In this document: positions 35,800-44,604 of the stretch, in pieces
Numbering within the stretch: position 1 is the stretch's first letter
How the letters are laid out: each line of letters starts with the position of its first letter
Origin: Rhodoferax_B sp049316285
Lineage (GTDB): Bacteria > Pseudomonadota > Gammaproteobacteria > Burkholderiales > Burkholderiaceae_C
DNA length: 64,000 nucleotides
NCBI RefSeq assembly: GCF_049316285.1
Contig: NZ_JBMOXA010000016.1
Location: 44,203-108,202, forward strand
Direction: 5' to 3'
Translations under genes and position numbers: made by a program
Notes under the pieces: generated by a model
Told to the model about the DNA's origin: nothing
Databases searched by the model: none
Seen by the model: the letters and a program-made list of their open reading frames with translations, nothing else

Positions 35800-37035
35800 A
35801 TGACCTCTTTTTCTTCTATGACCTCTTCTTCCGCCACGCCGCGTCGTCGTGTGGCCGTCATCGGCGCCGGACCAGGGGGCTTGTCCGCTGCGCTGGCGTT
35901 TCATCGTGCCGGTCACGAGGTGCGTTTGTACGAACGGCAAAACGCGGTGCGTCCGTTGGGTGGGGCGGTTTTGCTGTCGCTTCCAGTGCTTTCGGTCTTG
36001 CGCGACATGGGCGTCAATATCGACAAGCTCGGGGCCTATGGCGTGACAGAGTTTCGCAACCACCAGGGGCGCTTACGGACACGCCTGCCGTTCAACTCCC
36101 GCGCGGAGGCTCGCGCCGGCCTTCCGGGCTGGCACTACGGAATGTTGCGATCCGCAGCCGTGGAACGCATGTTGCAGGTTATTCCGCAGGATCTTCTGCA
36201 CACGCGAAAAACCTTCAAGCGTTATACCGAAACTGAGTCTTCCGTGACCGCTCATTTCGACGATGGCTCAGAGTGGGAGGCGGATCTTTTGGTGGGCGCC
36301 GATGGCATTCGCTCGGTGGTGGCACAGCAGACCTTTGGTGATCTCGGCTTGTTCCATTGCGGCATTCAGGTCTGGTTGGCTTGGTGCCACTGCGACAGTG
36401 TGCCGCGCGATGTGGGGTGGATTTCTCACTCGCGCCAAGTGCAAGCCAGTTTCTTTCCCATTCTGCACAACGGGCAAGCCGCGCACGAGTGGTGGGTGGT
36501 CGAGCCCTGGAATGAGGGCAAGAGCTTCAAGGGAGACGTGAAGACGCACGTCATGGGCTTGTTGAAAGGCTGGGCCGATCCCTTGCCGCAACTGGCTGCC
36601 GCCACCGATTTCGAGAAGAACTGTTTTCGCTGGGAGGTCTACAACCGGCCAGCCTTGCAAAGCTGGTCCAAGGGGCGTGTGTCGTTTGTGGGTGATGCGG
36701 TGCACCCGGTTTCGCCTTACGCCGCCTACGGCATGGGCATGGCCATCGAGGATGGCTGGTGGTTGGCGAAATGCCTGGAGGGGCTGGATCTGGCGCGTGA
36801 CCAAGACCTGCGCCAAGGCCTGGCACGCTACGACCGGCAACGCGTGGACTACACCAACAAAAACGCCAAGGTTGCCCGCTACATGGGCTACCTGTTTCAT
36901 CGCACACCTTGGCCTTTGTCGGCCGTACGCGATGCGGTCTTCGACCACACCGGTTTCCTCGAGAAAGCCCTGGTGCAGAACTACCTCAAGGATGCTGAGC
37001 AGCAAATGGAAACGCTGCCTATCGGCGCTTACTGA
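35800..37035 (+). CDS. FAD-dependent aromatic monooxygenase 2
   Basis: Salicylate-hydroxylase-type flavoprotein of 411 residues, counted from the ATG at 35800. All three family motifs are present: VAVIGAGPGGLSAALAF near residues 18-34, the DG motif LLVGADGIRSVV near 165-176, and GRVSFVGDAVHPVSPYAAYGMGMAIEDG near 288-315. Such enzymes hydroxylate or oxidatively decarboxylate activated aromatic or heteroaromatic rings with NAD(P)H and oxygen. It is 2 bases after the MBL gene and 20 bases before the alpha/beta hydrolase. Substrate not deducible from sequence alone. Confidence 0.88.
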   Translation: MTSFSSMTSSSATPRRRVAVIGAGPGGLSAALAFHRAGHEVRLYERQNAVRPLGGAVLLSLPVLSVLRDMGVNIDKLGAYGVTEFRNHQGRLRTRLPFNSRAEARAGLPGWHYGMLRSAAVERMLQVIPQDLLHTRKTFKRYTETESSVTAHFDDGSEWEADLLVGADGIRSVVAQQTFGDLGLFHCGIQVWLAWCHCDSVPRDVGWISHSRQVQASFFPILHNGQAAHEWWVVEPWNEGKSFKGDVKTHVMGLLKGWADPLPQLAAATDFEKNCFRWEVYNRPALQSWSKGRVSFVGDAVHPVSPYAAYGMGMAIEDGWWLAKCLEGLDLARDQDLRQGLARYDRQRVDYTNKNAKVARYMGYLFHRTPWPLSAVRDAVFDHTGFLEKALVQNYLKDAEQQMETLPIGAY

Positions 37036-37055
37036 TTCATCAAACGGACCTCAAT

Positions 37056-38225
37056 ATGTTCAAGTACTTTCCCACCAACTACGTCTGGAATCTCTCGGTC
37101 AATCTCGCCATCGAAATGGGCGCGCGGATGGGCGAAATCGAAGAGATGTGTGCCCCGCTGACGGAAGCCGCCAAGGCCCCCGATGCTGCGGGCACGCAGG
37201 CCTTCCGCGAAACCTGGGTCAAGATGGCCGACAAGCTCTGCACCTTGGCGCAAGAGGACGAGACTCGTGGCCGACTCCTCTCGGCCGGCGAAAAATACCG
37301 ACGCGCGGCCGCCTACCTGATTACCGCCGAGCGCCTGCAGGCCCACGACGCCCCTGGGCGACTGGAACTTTACCAACGCGAGCTGGCGTTGTTCCAAAAG
37401 GGTTCACGCCTCATGGGCGAGCCCATACAGCGGGTCGAGATCCCCTACGAAGGGCGTCATCTGTCCGGGCTGTATGTCCCAGCTCAAGGCGTGAAGCCCG
37501 GAGAGCGTTCACCTTTGTTGGTGCAGCTCAACGGCTTGGATTCCACCAAGGAAATGAAGGCCTTGGTCGGCTTGCCGAACTGGCTGGCCAAGCGCGGAGT
37601 GGCGTCTCTAATGGTGGATCAGCCCGGCACCGGTGAAGCGCTGCGCCTGCAGCAACTGACCGCACGCTATGACGCAGAACATTGGGCCAGCCGTGTGGTG
37701 GACTGGCTGGAGGCCCGAAGCGATGTTGATCCCAAACGCATCGGCTGCGAAGGTGTATCGCTCGGGGGCTACTACTGCCCGCGCGTGGTAGCCATGGAGC
37801 CGCGTTTTGCATGCGGCGTGGCCTGGGGCGCCAACCACGACTGGCGCGACGTGCAAAAGCGCCGCTTGGAGAAAGAGGGCGACTTCCCGGTGCCGCACTA
37901 CTGGGCCCACGTGTGCTGGGTCTGGGGTGCCAAAGACATTGACGACTTCATGCGCATCGCCGAAGACGTGCATCTGGACGGAGTGGTGGAAAAGATTCGT
38001 GTGCCGTTCCTGGTCACGCACGGCGAGCGCGACTCGCAGATCCCGCTGAAGTGGGCGCACCGTACCTACGAGCAGCTCGTGAACAGTCCCAAGCGCGAAT
38101 TGAAGATCTTCACGGACCGCGAAGGCGGCGTGCAACACGCCAGTTTCGATAACAGCATCAACGCGGGCCACTACATCGCCGACTGGGTGGCCGAGACGCT
38201 GGGTAGCCGCACGGCCGCCGTCTGA
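37056..38225 (+). CDS. Alpha/beta hydrolase, C-C hydrolase type (dihydroxypseudooxynicotine hydrolase-like)
   Basis: Serine-type hydrolase of 389 residues. The helical N-terminal region (about 1-120) and the alpha/beta core from about 125 follow the plan of Arthrobacter 2,6-dihydroxypseudooxynicotine hydrolase, a C-C bond hydrolase of similar length. A catalytic triad can be proposed: Ser235 in GVSLGG, Asp326 in HGERDSQIP and His361 in GGVQHASFD. In that family the enzyme releases an acyl side chain from a hydroxylated ring. Adjacent genes encode a flavin hydroxylase and an extradiol-type enzyme, so a role in breaking a C-C bond of a hydroxylated intermediate fits. A simple esterase role cannot be excluded. 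Confidence 0.82.
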   Translation: MFKYFPTNYVWNLSVNLAIEMGARMGEIEEMCAPLTEAAKAPDAAGTQAFRETWVKMADKLCTLAQEDETRGRLLSAGEKYRRAAAYLITAERLQAHDAPGRLELYQRELALFQKGSRLMGEPIQRVEIPYEGRHLSGLYVPAQGVKPGERSPLLVQLNGLDSTKEMKALVGLPNWLAKRGVASLMVDQPGTGEALRLQQLTARYDAEHWASRVVDWLEARSDVDPKRIGCEGVSLGGYYCPRVVAMEPRFACGVAWGANHDWRDVQKRRLEKEGDFPVPHYWAHVCWVWGAKDIDDFMRIAEDVHLDGVVEKIRVPFLVTHGERDSQIPLKWAHRTYEQLVNSPKRELKIFTDREGGVQHASFDNSINAGHYIADWVAETLGSRTAAV

Positions 38226-38252
38226 GCCCATCACCACTTAACAGAGGAATCT

Positions 38253-39197
38253 ATGAACATTACCGGACTCGAAGCGCTGGTCTTTGGGGTGGACGACATC
38301 GCGGCGTGCACTCAGTATTTGAGCGACTACGGCTTGACGCCCATCAACGTCGGCCCCGAAGGGGGGCGGTTTGAAGCCTTGGACGGCACGGCCATCATCT
38401 TGGCGCGCCAGGACGATCCCACGCTGCCGGCCAGCACTGGGACGGCCAGCATGCTGCGCAAGACCATTCATGCGGTCGCGGACAAGGCAACGCTGGAGGC
38501 CATCGCCGCGAACTTGATGACCGATAGGGCGGTACGGCGTTTGCCCGATGGCTCCATCGAATCGGTGGACGACATGGGCTTTGTGATCGGCTTCCAGGTG
38601 TCTCAGCGCAAGCCTCTTGCCCTGCCGGCAGAGGCGATCAACGCGCCCGACGCGACGGGTCGCCCGGCCAATGTGCCCGCAGTCAACGAGCAGGCCCCGG
38701 CCAAGCCGCGTGCACTCTCGCACGTGGTGTATTTCGTGCCGGATGCAGCCAAGGCGGAGGCCTTCTATGTGCAGCGCCTGGGCTTTACTTGCACCGACCG
38801 CTTCATCGGGGTCGGCCCCTTCTTGCGGCCGGCAGGAACTCAGGATCACCACACCTTGTTCTTCATCCAGACGCCGCCGCACATGAAGGGCTGCGAGCAT
38901 TTCACCTTTCACATGGGCGGCCCCACCGAACTAATGCAGGCGGGCTCGCGTTTTGTGGCCAAGGGCTATCAAAGTTTCTGGGGCCCCGGCCGGCACCGTT
39001 TCGGCTCCAACTGGTTCTGGTACTTCAACAGCCCCTTGGGTTGCCATGTGGAGTATGACGCCGACATGGACCGCCACGATGACGCCTGGGTGGCCCGTGA
39101 AGCACCCATGGGGGCGGACGCATCGCAGCTTTTCCTGTTTCAGCATCGCGAGAAATGGGCGCCCGGCGGCCCACCGCCCAAGGCTGTTGCCGCATGA
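38253..39197 (+). CDS. VOC-family extradiol dioxygenase-like protein
   Basis: Two-domain vicinal oxygen chelate protein of 314 residues, the size of type I extradiol ring-cleavage dioxygenases such as BphC. The N-terminal domain (about 5-115) is degenerate. The C-terminal domain offers a complete 2-His-1-carboxylate set: His157 (SHVVYF), His216 (EHFTFH) and Glu267 (CHVEYD), with Asp198-His199-His200 matching the second-sphere histidines of BphC. Ring cleavage of a catechol-like intermediate is likely. The ferredoxin gene starts within its stop codon (ATGA at 39194). Confidence 0.84.
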   Translation: MNITGLEALVFGVDDIAACTQYLSDYGLTPINVGPEGGRFEALDGTAIILARQDDPTLPASTGTASMLRKTIHAVADKATLEAIAANLMTDRAVRRLPDGSIESVDDMGFVIGFQVSQRKPLALPAEAINAPDATGRPANVPAVNEQAPAKPRALSHVVYFVPDAAKAEAFYVQRLGFTCTDRFIGVGPFLRPAGTQDHHTLFFIQTPPHMKGCEHFTFHMGGPTELMQAGSRFVAKGYQSFWGPGRHRFGSNWFWYFNSPLGCHVEYDADMDRHDDAWVAREAPMGADASQLFLFQHREKWAPGGPPPKAVAA

Positions 39198-39556
39198 GCT
39201 CCCTCATAACCGAGGGCCGGTGGCTTTGCCAACTGGCGTCTTTGCCTGATGGCGGTGCAAAAGGCTTCGACCCGGACGGGACAGGCCGCGACACGCTGTT
39301 TCTGGTCAGGCAGGGACAAGAGGTCCACGCCTGGCTGGACGCCTGTCCGCACATGGAGGGAGCTGCCATGGCCTGGCGCAAGGATGGCTACCTCAGCGGC
39401 GATGCCCGCCACATCGTGTGCCATGCACATGGGGCGCGCTTCGACATCCGAACCGGCCAATGCCTGCTGGGCCCGTGCGAAGGCGATGCACTCACCTCCG
39501 TGCCGCTGCACATCGACGCGTCCGGAGGCATTCGCTTCGCGGGTGACGCGCTTTAA
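39194..39556 (+). CDS. Small Rieske [2Fe-2S] ferredoxin
   Basis: Electron-transfer protein of 120 residues. The start at 39194 overlaps the stop of the VOC gene; the longer upstream frame lies inside that gene. Rieske ligands are Cys51-x-His53 (CPHMEG) and Cys76-x2-His79 (CHAHG). It lacks an oxygenase catalytic domain. It could reduce the Rieske oxygenase at 24622 or, as in some extradiol systems, keep the active-site iron of the neighbouring dioxygenase in the ferrous state; the tight coupling to the VOC gene favours the second idea (inference). Confidence 0.88.
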   Translation: MSSLITEGRWLCQLASLPDGGAKGFDPDGTGRDTLFLVRQGQEVHAWLDACPHMEGAAMAWRKDGYLSGDARHIVCHAHGARFDIRTGQCLLGPCEGDALTSVPLHIDASGGIRFAGDAL

Positions 39557-39586
39557 ATCATTTCAGAACAACCGGGAGACAAGCCC

Positions 39587-40711
39587 ATGACATCCACTCA
39601 ACGCATCCTCATCATCGGAGGCGGCTTTTCGGGCATGGCCGCCGCCATCGAACTACGCAAGGCCGGCCATACCGTCGACCTGGTGGAAATCGACGCCGGC
39701 TGGCGCTCGTATGGCGCCGGCATCAGCCTGGGCGGTGCGACGCTGCGCGCGTTTCGCCAGCTAGGCGTGCTGGATGCCTTCTTAGAACAAGGTGCCGCGT
39801 CCGACGGTGTGCAGCTGTTTCTACCTGATGGTGCGCCGCTGGGCACCTTGCCCACACCGCGGCTCGCCGGGCCAGACGTGCCGGGCAACGGCGGCATTCT
39901 GCGCCCTGTCCTGGCGCGCATCCTGGCCGATGCAACACGCGCATCCGGAACCAACGTACGCCTGGGCTGCACGTTCAGCGCCATGCGACAGGAAGGGGAG
40001 ACGGTGGAGGTGGACTTTACGGATGGCCAGCGCCAGCGCTACGACCTCGTCATCGGCGCTGATGGCCTTTACTCGAAGGTACGGGAAACCCTGTTCCCCC
40101 AGGCGCCCAAGCCGCGTTACAGCGGTCAAGCGGTCTGGCGTGCAGTGTTGCCGCGGCCTCCAGAGGTCACCTCCACCATGATGTGGATGGGGCGCGTGAA
40201 GCCGGGATTGAATCCGATCTCGGCATCCCAGATGTATCTCTTCCTGACGGAAAACCGGCCAGACAATCAGCATGTTGCGCCCGAAACTTTCGTCCCCCAA
40301 CTGCGTGCGCTGCTGGAGGGCTTTAGCGCGCCGCTGCTACGAAACGTACGCGAGCACATCGACGACCAAGCGTCGATTGTTTTCCGTCCCTTGGAAGGCT
40401 TGCTGCTGCCGCGCCCCTGGCACCAAGGCCGTGTCGTCCTGATCGGCGACACCGTCCACGCGACCACGCCGCATCTGGCCTCTGGTGCCTGCATCGGCAT
40501 CGAGGATGCTTTGGTGCTGGCGGATGAGTTGTCGCGTGCGCCTAGCGTGGGGGGCGCGTTGAATGCCTTCGAAGCACGGCGTTGGGATCGCTGCCGCATG
40601 GTGGTGGAAAACTCCTTTCGCCTGGGCCAGATCGAGATCGAGGGCGGCAGCAAGGACGAGCATGGGCAGATCATGCGCGACTCCTTGATGGCCTTGGCCC
40701 AGCCCATCTAG
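39587..40711 (+). CDS. FAD-dependent aromatic monooxygenase 3
   Basis: Flavoprotein hydroxylase of 374 residues. GxGxxG occurs in ILIIGGGFSGMAAAIEL (about 7-23), the DG motif in YDLVIGADGLYSKVRE (about 147-162) and the third FAD motif in GRVVLIGDTVHATTPHLASGACIGIEDA. The His in DTVHAT differs from DAAH but is tolerated in the family. A GGGAGA ribosome site precedes the ATG. It is 11 bases before the MFS gene. It is distinct in sequence from monooxygenases 1 and 2, so three different hydroxylation or oxidation steps are possible. Confidence 0.88.
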   Translation: MTSTQRILIIGGGFSGMAAAIELRKAGHTVDLVEIDAGWRSYGAGISLGGATLRAFRQLGVLDAFLEQGAASDGVQLFLPDGAPLGTLPTPRLAGPDVPGNGGILRPVLARILADATRASGTNVRLGCTFSAMRQEGETVEVDFTDGQRQRYDLVIGADGLYSKVRETLFPQAPKPRYSGQAVWRAVLPRPPEVTSTMMWMGRVKPGLNPISASQMYLFLTENRPDNQHVAPETFVPQLRALLEGFSAPLLRNVREHIDDQASIVFRPLEGLLLPRPWHQGRVVLIGDTVHATTPHLASGACIGIEDALVLADELSRAPSVGGALNAFEARRWDRCRMVVENSFRLGQIEIEGGSKDEHGQIMRDSLMALAQPI

Positions 40712-40721
40712 AGGATTCGCC

Positions 40722-41900
40722 ATGATTCGCACGGAGAGCCGTAGAGGGCGTTTCGCCCTCATGGTGGCGCATTGCGCTGGCATGGTCGATCTGGTGGCCC
40801 TACCAGTTTGGGTGGGTACCCTGATATCCAAGTATGGGTTGGATCCACAGCAGGCTGGTCTCTTGGCTACGTTGTTTCTGGTCGGCGCCGTATTGGCCAG
40901 CTTGGCCTTGGCGCCCCAGTTTCAACATTTGTCGGGCCGTGTGGTCGCGGCTGCCGGGTTCGGTTTGGCCGCAGCGGCGTTTGCCGGCCTGTCGCAGGTC
41001 ACCGAGTTCGGGACCATGGCAGCGCTGCATGCCTTCGCGGGCTTGGCTGCCGGTGCCGGATTGAGCGTGACCCACGGCACCATCGCGTGCAGCGTCCACC
41101 CGCATCGGCTGTTCGCGGTGGTGGGGATTGCCTTGGGCTTTTTCGGCATTGCGTTCATGGGCGCCACGCCGCCGCTGATCGCCGCCCATGGTGGACCGCT
41201 TATGTTTCAGGTGTTCGGCGCGTTGATGGGTTTCGCTGCGATCGTGGCCATCTTTGCCTTCCCGGCAGCGGACCCCGTGCAAAATCAGCCGTCCGGTCTC
41301 TCGCAGTCCATGTCGCGCATGCCTCGCTCGGTTTGGTTTGGCATTGTGGGAATCAGTGGCATGGCCTTGGTGCAGGCCATGACCTTCAGCTTTCTCGAAC
41401 GCGTGGGAACAGAACGTGGCTTCAGCGTTCAGGCCATCACCATGGTGCTGGTGGCGCTGGGTGTGGTCAATCTGTTTCCGGCCGCATTGGCCGCCCTGTT
41501 GGAGAAGCGCTGGCCAGCCCACGGGGTGTTGCGAGCAGGGCCGATCGTGCAGGCCCTGTTGGTCTTGGTGATCGTCAATGTGCAGGACTTCGCACCCTAT
41601 GCGGCTGCGGCGTCCGTGTTTGCTGCGGTGATGATCTTTACCCACACATTTGCCTTCGGCTTGATCGCCCAACTGGACCCCAGCGGGCGGGCCCTGGCGG
41701 CCACGCCGGCGATGTTGATGGTCGGCGCTGCCATTGGTCCGATCTTGGGTGGGACCTTGATCAAACATCTAGGTTACGGCAGCCTTAGCCTTGCGGCGGT
41801 AGTCGTCGCCGTGGTGGCCGTGGCGTGTTTTGCCCGATTGCCGAGGCCAGCCGCTTCAAAGGTGTCTGCCAACTCAGCGCAGAAGGCCGTGACCCCATGA
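40722..41900 (+). CDS. MFS transporter
   Basis: Major facilitator permease of 392 residues with about twelve predicted membrane helices, such as LLATLFLVGAVLASLALAPQ, LFAVVGIALGFFGIAFMG and ALLVLVIVNVQDFAPYAAAA. The Arg/Lys-rich N-terminus (MIRTESRRGR) is cytoplasmic. A well-conserved loop 2-3 GxxxDRxGRR motif is not obvious. An AGAGGA ribosome site precedes the ATG. The stop overlaps the cupin start (ATGA). Position suggests uptake or efflux of a pathway acid. Confidence 0.85.
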   Translation: MIRTESRRGRFALMVAHCAGMVDLVALPVWVGTLISKYGLDPQQAGLLATLFLVGAVLASLALAPQFQHLSGRVVAAAGFGLAAAAFAGLSQVTEFGTMAALHAFAGLAAGAGLSVTHGTIACSVHPHRLFAVVGIALGFFGIAFMGATPPLIAAHGGPLMFQVFGALMGFAAIVAIFAFPAADPVQNQPSGLSQSMSRMPRSVWFGIVGISGMALVQAMTFSFLERVGTERGFSVQAITMVLVALGVVNLFPAALAALLEKRWPAHGVLRAGPIVQALLVLVIVNVQDFAPYAAAASVFAAVMIFTHTFAFGLIAQLDPSGRALAATPAMLMVGAAIGPILGGTLIKHLGYGSLSLAAVVVAVVAVACFARLPRPAASKVSANSAQKAVTP

Positions 41901-42481
41901 GTCTGCCCGCCATTCACCGAGTGGTCACGGGCCACGCAGAAGACGGGCGCGCCATCGTCACCAGCGATGGACCGCTTCCTACGGTGGTGCAGATCGAGGC
42001 CATTCCTGGCACCGTGTTTCACGAAGTCTGGAGCACGACGGAAAGCCCTGTTAACGTGGATAACGGAGCAGACCCGACGCTGGGGCCCTTGAGGCTTCCG
42101 CCGCCGCCAGGCGGCACACGTGTGCGCTTTGTCGATATTCCGCCGGACACGCCAGAACTCTTGGCCCATGGTGCCGCGCGCATGAAAGCGGCGTTCTCGC
42201 AGATTGGTGACGAGCAGGCCAGCACGGTGCAGGCGAATTCGCCTCATCCATTGATGCACCGCACCGAGTCGGTGGACTACGGCGTGGTGATTTCCGGTGA
42301 GTTGACGTTGATCTTGGACGACTCGGAAGTGCGGCTGAAGCCTGGCAGTGTGGTCATTCAACGCGGCACCAACCATGCCTGGGCGAACCGTTCGAATCAG
42401 CCCTGTCGAATGCTGTTTGTGCTGATTGACGGCACGTTTGCGCCTGCACTGGGGCGGCAGATCGGCTATCAAAAAACCTAG
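41897..42481 (+). CDS. Cupin-domain protein
   Basis: Protein of 194 residues from the ATG overlapping the MFS stop. The cupin barrel is in the C-terminal half (about 120-185): HRTESVDYGVVISGELTLIL, then LKPGSVVIQRGTNHAW. Candidate metal ligands are the His of MHRTE, the Glu of that motif and the His of NHAW, a variation on the usual HxH pattern. Similar proteins are common in aromatic catabolic clusters of Burkholderiales, as dioxygenases, isomerases or small-molecule binders. The exact activity is not predictable here. Confidence 0.8.
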   Translation: MSLPAIHRVVTGHAEDGRAIVTSDGPLPTVVQIEAIPGTVFHEVWSTTESPVNVDNGADPTLGPLRLPPPPGGTRVRFVDIPPDTPELLAHGAARMKAAFSQIGDEQASTVQANSPHPLMHRTESVDYGVVISGELTLILDDSEVRLKPGSVVIQRGTNHAWANRSNQPCRMLFVLIDGTFAPALGRQIGYQKT

Positions 42482-42500
42482 AAACCAAAGGAATCGTGAG

Positions 42501-43481
42501 ATGAAACTAGCTACCGTGAAGAATGGGCATCCTGACGGACGTTTGGTGATCGTCTCTCGGGATCTGCAGCACGCGGTGCAAGCGCCCGTGACAACCATGC
42601 AAGCGGCCATGGAAACGTGGGATAACGTGCTACCCGAACTGCAAGCTTGGTATGAAAACCTGAATGCAGGGCGGCTGAATGCGGCTTTTGCATTTGATGT
42701 GCAAGCCGCCGCTGCACCGCTGCCGCGCGCTTATCAGTGGTGCGACGGATCCGCATTTTTGAACCATGGCCATCTGATGGAGCGAGCGTTTAATACCGAG
42801 CCCATCCCCGACTTTGAAACCGTCCCGGTGATGTACCAGGGCAGCGGTGACGATTTCCTGGGGCCTCATGAGGTAGTGCCCCTGCCCAGCGTGAACCACG
42901 GCATCGATTTTGAAGGTGAATTCGGGGTGATCACCGGTCCTGTTCCTCTGGGGACTTCGCCGGAACAAGCGGCTTGGCACGTGCGACTGCTGGTGCAGAT
43001 CAATGATTGGAGCCTGCGCAGCTTCGGCCCACGAGAAATGAAGACCGGCTTTGGTTTTCTCCAGGCGAAACCGTCGACGGCTTTTGCGCCCGTGGCCGTA
43101 ACGCCTGATGAGTTAGGTGACGCCTGGCATGAAGGACGTGTCGAACTCGACCTGCACATCCATTGGAATGGCGAGTGGTTTGGTCATCCCAATGGTCGCG
43201 AGATGAATTTCGATTTCCGTCAACTCATCGCCCATGCTGCGGCCACCCGGCGTCTGGGTGCCGGCACGGTGATCGGCTCCGGGACGGTGTCCAACAAAAG
43301 CCGGGAGGTAGGTTCCGCCTGTATCTCGGAGCGGCGTGTGATCGAGATGATCGATCAGGGCCAAGCACGTACTGCGTACATGCAGTTTGGCGATCGCGTG
43401 CGCATGGAAGCGCGTGACGCCTTTGGCCAGGCCCCGTTTGGCGTCATCGACCAGGAAGTGGTCCAGTCGCCCACGCCCTGA
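42501..43481 (+). CDS. Fumarylacetoacetate hydrolase (FAH)-family protein
   Basis: Protein of 326 residues; the start at 42501 follows AAAGGA and gives MKLATVKNGHPDGRLVIVSRD, the normal opening of FAH proteins with an N-terminal FAA_hydrolase_N domain. The catalytic domain (about 95-320) has DFEGEFGVI (metal Glu pair), INDWSLRS and GSGTVSNKSREVGSACISE. Family members hydrolyse acylpyruvates, decarboxylate or isomerise ring-cleavage products. Placed after an extradiol-type enzyme, it probably acts late in the pathway on the opened ring. Confidence 0.88.
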   Translation: MKLATVKNGHPDGRLVIVSRDLQHAVQAPVTTMQAAMETWDNVLPELQAWYENLNAGRLNAAFAFDVQAAAAPLPRAYQWCDGSAFLNHGHLMERAFNTEPIPDFETVPVMYQGSGDDFLGPHEVVPLPSVNHGIDFEGEFGVITGPVPLGTSPEQAAWHVRLLVQINDWSLRSFGPREMKTGFGFLQAKPSTAFAPVAVTPDELGDAWHEGRVELDLHIHWNGEWFGHPNGREMNFDFRQLIAHAAATRRLGAGTVIGSGTVSNKSREVGSACISERRVIEMIDQGQARTAYMQFGDRVRMEARDAFGQAPFGVIDQEVVQSPTP

Positions 43482-43534
43482 TTTGCGCTCCGTTCATCCT
43501 TTCTTCGCCCTGCACCATTCAAAGGACTCTCCCT

Positions 43535-44344
43535 ATGTCTCGCCGATTTGTTGATCTCTCCATTTTTCTGGAAAACGATGTTTTGTCCGACCCACCGCCC
43601 CTGGCACCAAAGATCACATACCAGACGCACCAGGAAACCTTGCCCGAGTTCATGCATCTTTTGCCAGGCACCCAAGCCGAGGACTATCCGGACGGCGAAG
43701 CCGCAGCGGCAGAGTGGGTGACCCTGACGACACACAGCGGAACCCATCTGGACGCGCCGTACCACTTCCATTCCACGATGGACGCCAAGAGCGGGGAGCC
43801 GCGGCCCTCCATCACCATCGACCAGGTGCCCTTGGAATGGTGCTTTCAGCCGGGGGTGAAGTTGGACTTTCGCCACCTGCCCGATGGCCACGTGGTAAGT
43901 GCCGCCGAGGTCGAAGCCGAGCTGGATCGGATAGGTGTCGAGTTGCAGCCGCTGAACATCGTGGTCGTCAACACGCGGGCCGGCTTACGCTACGGCCATA
44001 ACGACTACATCCATGCGGGTTGCGGCATGGGCTACGAGGCGACCATGTACCTGCTGGAGCGCGGCGTACGTCTCACGGGGACCGATGCTTGGAGCTGGGA
44101 CGCGCCCTTCAGCTACACCGCACAAAAAATTGCGGCCACGGGAGACAAGAGCCTGATTTGGGAAGGGCACAAAGCTGGACGGGACATCGGCTACTCGCAT
44201 CTCGAGAAGCTGCATAACCTGGAGTCGCTACCCTCACACGGTTTCTACATCTCTTGCTTTCCGCACAAGGTGCGTGCAGCTTCCGCAGGATGGACCCGCG
44301 CGGTGGCGATTTTTGACGAGGGCTTGTTTTGCAAGGTTCCGTGA
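43535..44344 (+). CDS. Cyclase-family (kynurenine formamidase-like) metallo-hydrolase
   Basis: Hydrolase of 269 residues. The signature H-x-G-T-H-x-D-x-P-x-H appears as THSGTHLDAPYHFH (about 66-79), which binds two metals in kynurenine formamidase and isatin hydrolase. Further ligands are probable in GRDIGYSHLEK. It begins MSRRFVDLSIFLEND as is usual. An AAAGGA ribosome site precedes the ATG. Substrates in the family are amides, N-formyl compounds or cyclic amides, which hints that the pathway may involve nitrogen (inference). It is the last intact gene of the operon before the disrupted region. Confidence 0.87.
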   Translation: MSRRFVDLSIFLENDVLSDPPPLAPKITYQTHQETLPEFMHLLPGTQAEDYPDGEAAAAEWVTLTTHSGTHLDAPYHFHSTMDAKSGEPRPSITIDQVPLEWCFQPGVKLDFRHLPDGHVVSAAEVEAELDRIGVELQPLNIVVVNTRAGLRYGHNDYIHAGCGMGYEATMYLLERGVRLTGTDAWSWDAPFSYTAQKIAATGDKSLIWEGHKAGRDIGYSHLEKLHNLESLPSHGFYISCFPHKVRAASAGWTRAVAIFDEGLFCKVP

Positions 44345-44397
44345 GGGGGCGAAGCCTTTTGTCCGGGGGCGTCCACTTTCATCGTTCGAAACTGCAA

Positions 44398-44604
44398 ATG
44401 TTGCGCAGAAGTAAAGCGGATGCCTTGTTCACGCGGCAACTCATTTTGAATGCCGCTGAGAGATGGCTTTTAGTCAACACCGTATCGGGTAATTTCCTGG
44501 AAATGATCGCAAGGGAAGGCGGCCCCAGGCGCGGTGCGATTTATGGGCACTTCCGGGACAAATCGAATTTGCTCATCGCGGTCACGGAGTCGGCTATCGC
44601 TTAG
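44398..44604 (+). pseudogene. Truncated TetR/AcrR-family regulator (HTH domain only)
   Basis: A 68-codon frame encodes just the N-terminal DNA-binding domain of a TtgR/AcrR-like repressor: it starts MLRRSKADALFTRQLILNAA and ends with RRGAIYGHFRDKSNLLIAVT, which matches helix 3-4 of the family. Full members are about 200 residues with a ligand-binding domain, of which nothing is found downstream in any frame. The frame closes with TAG at 44602. The strict TTL-I-A pattern in helix 2 is also altered (VSGNFLEMIAREG). Probably a remnant left by the rearrangement that also brought in the repeat element at 44915. Confidence 0.75.
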
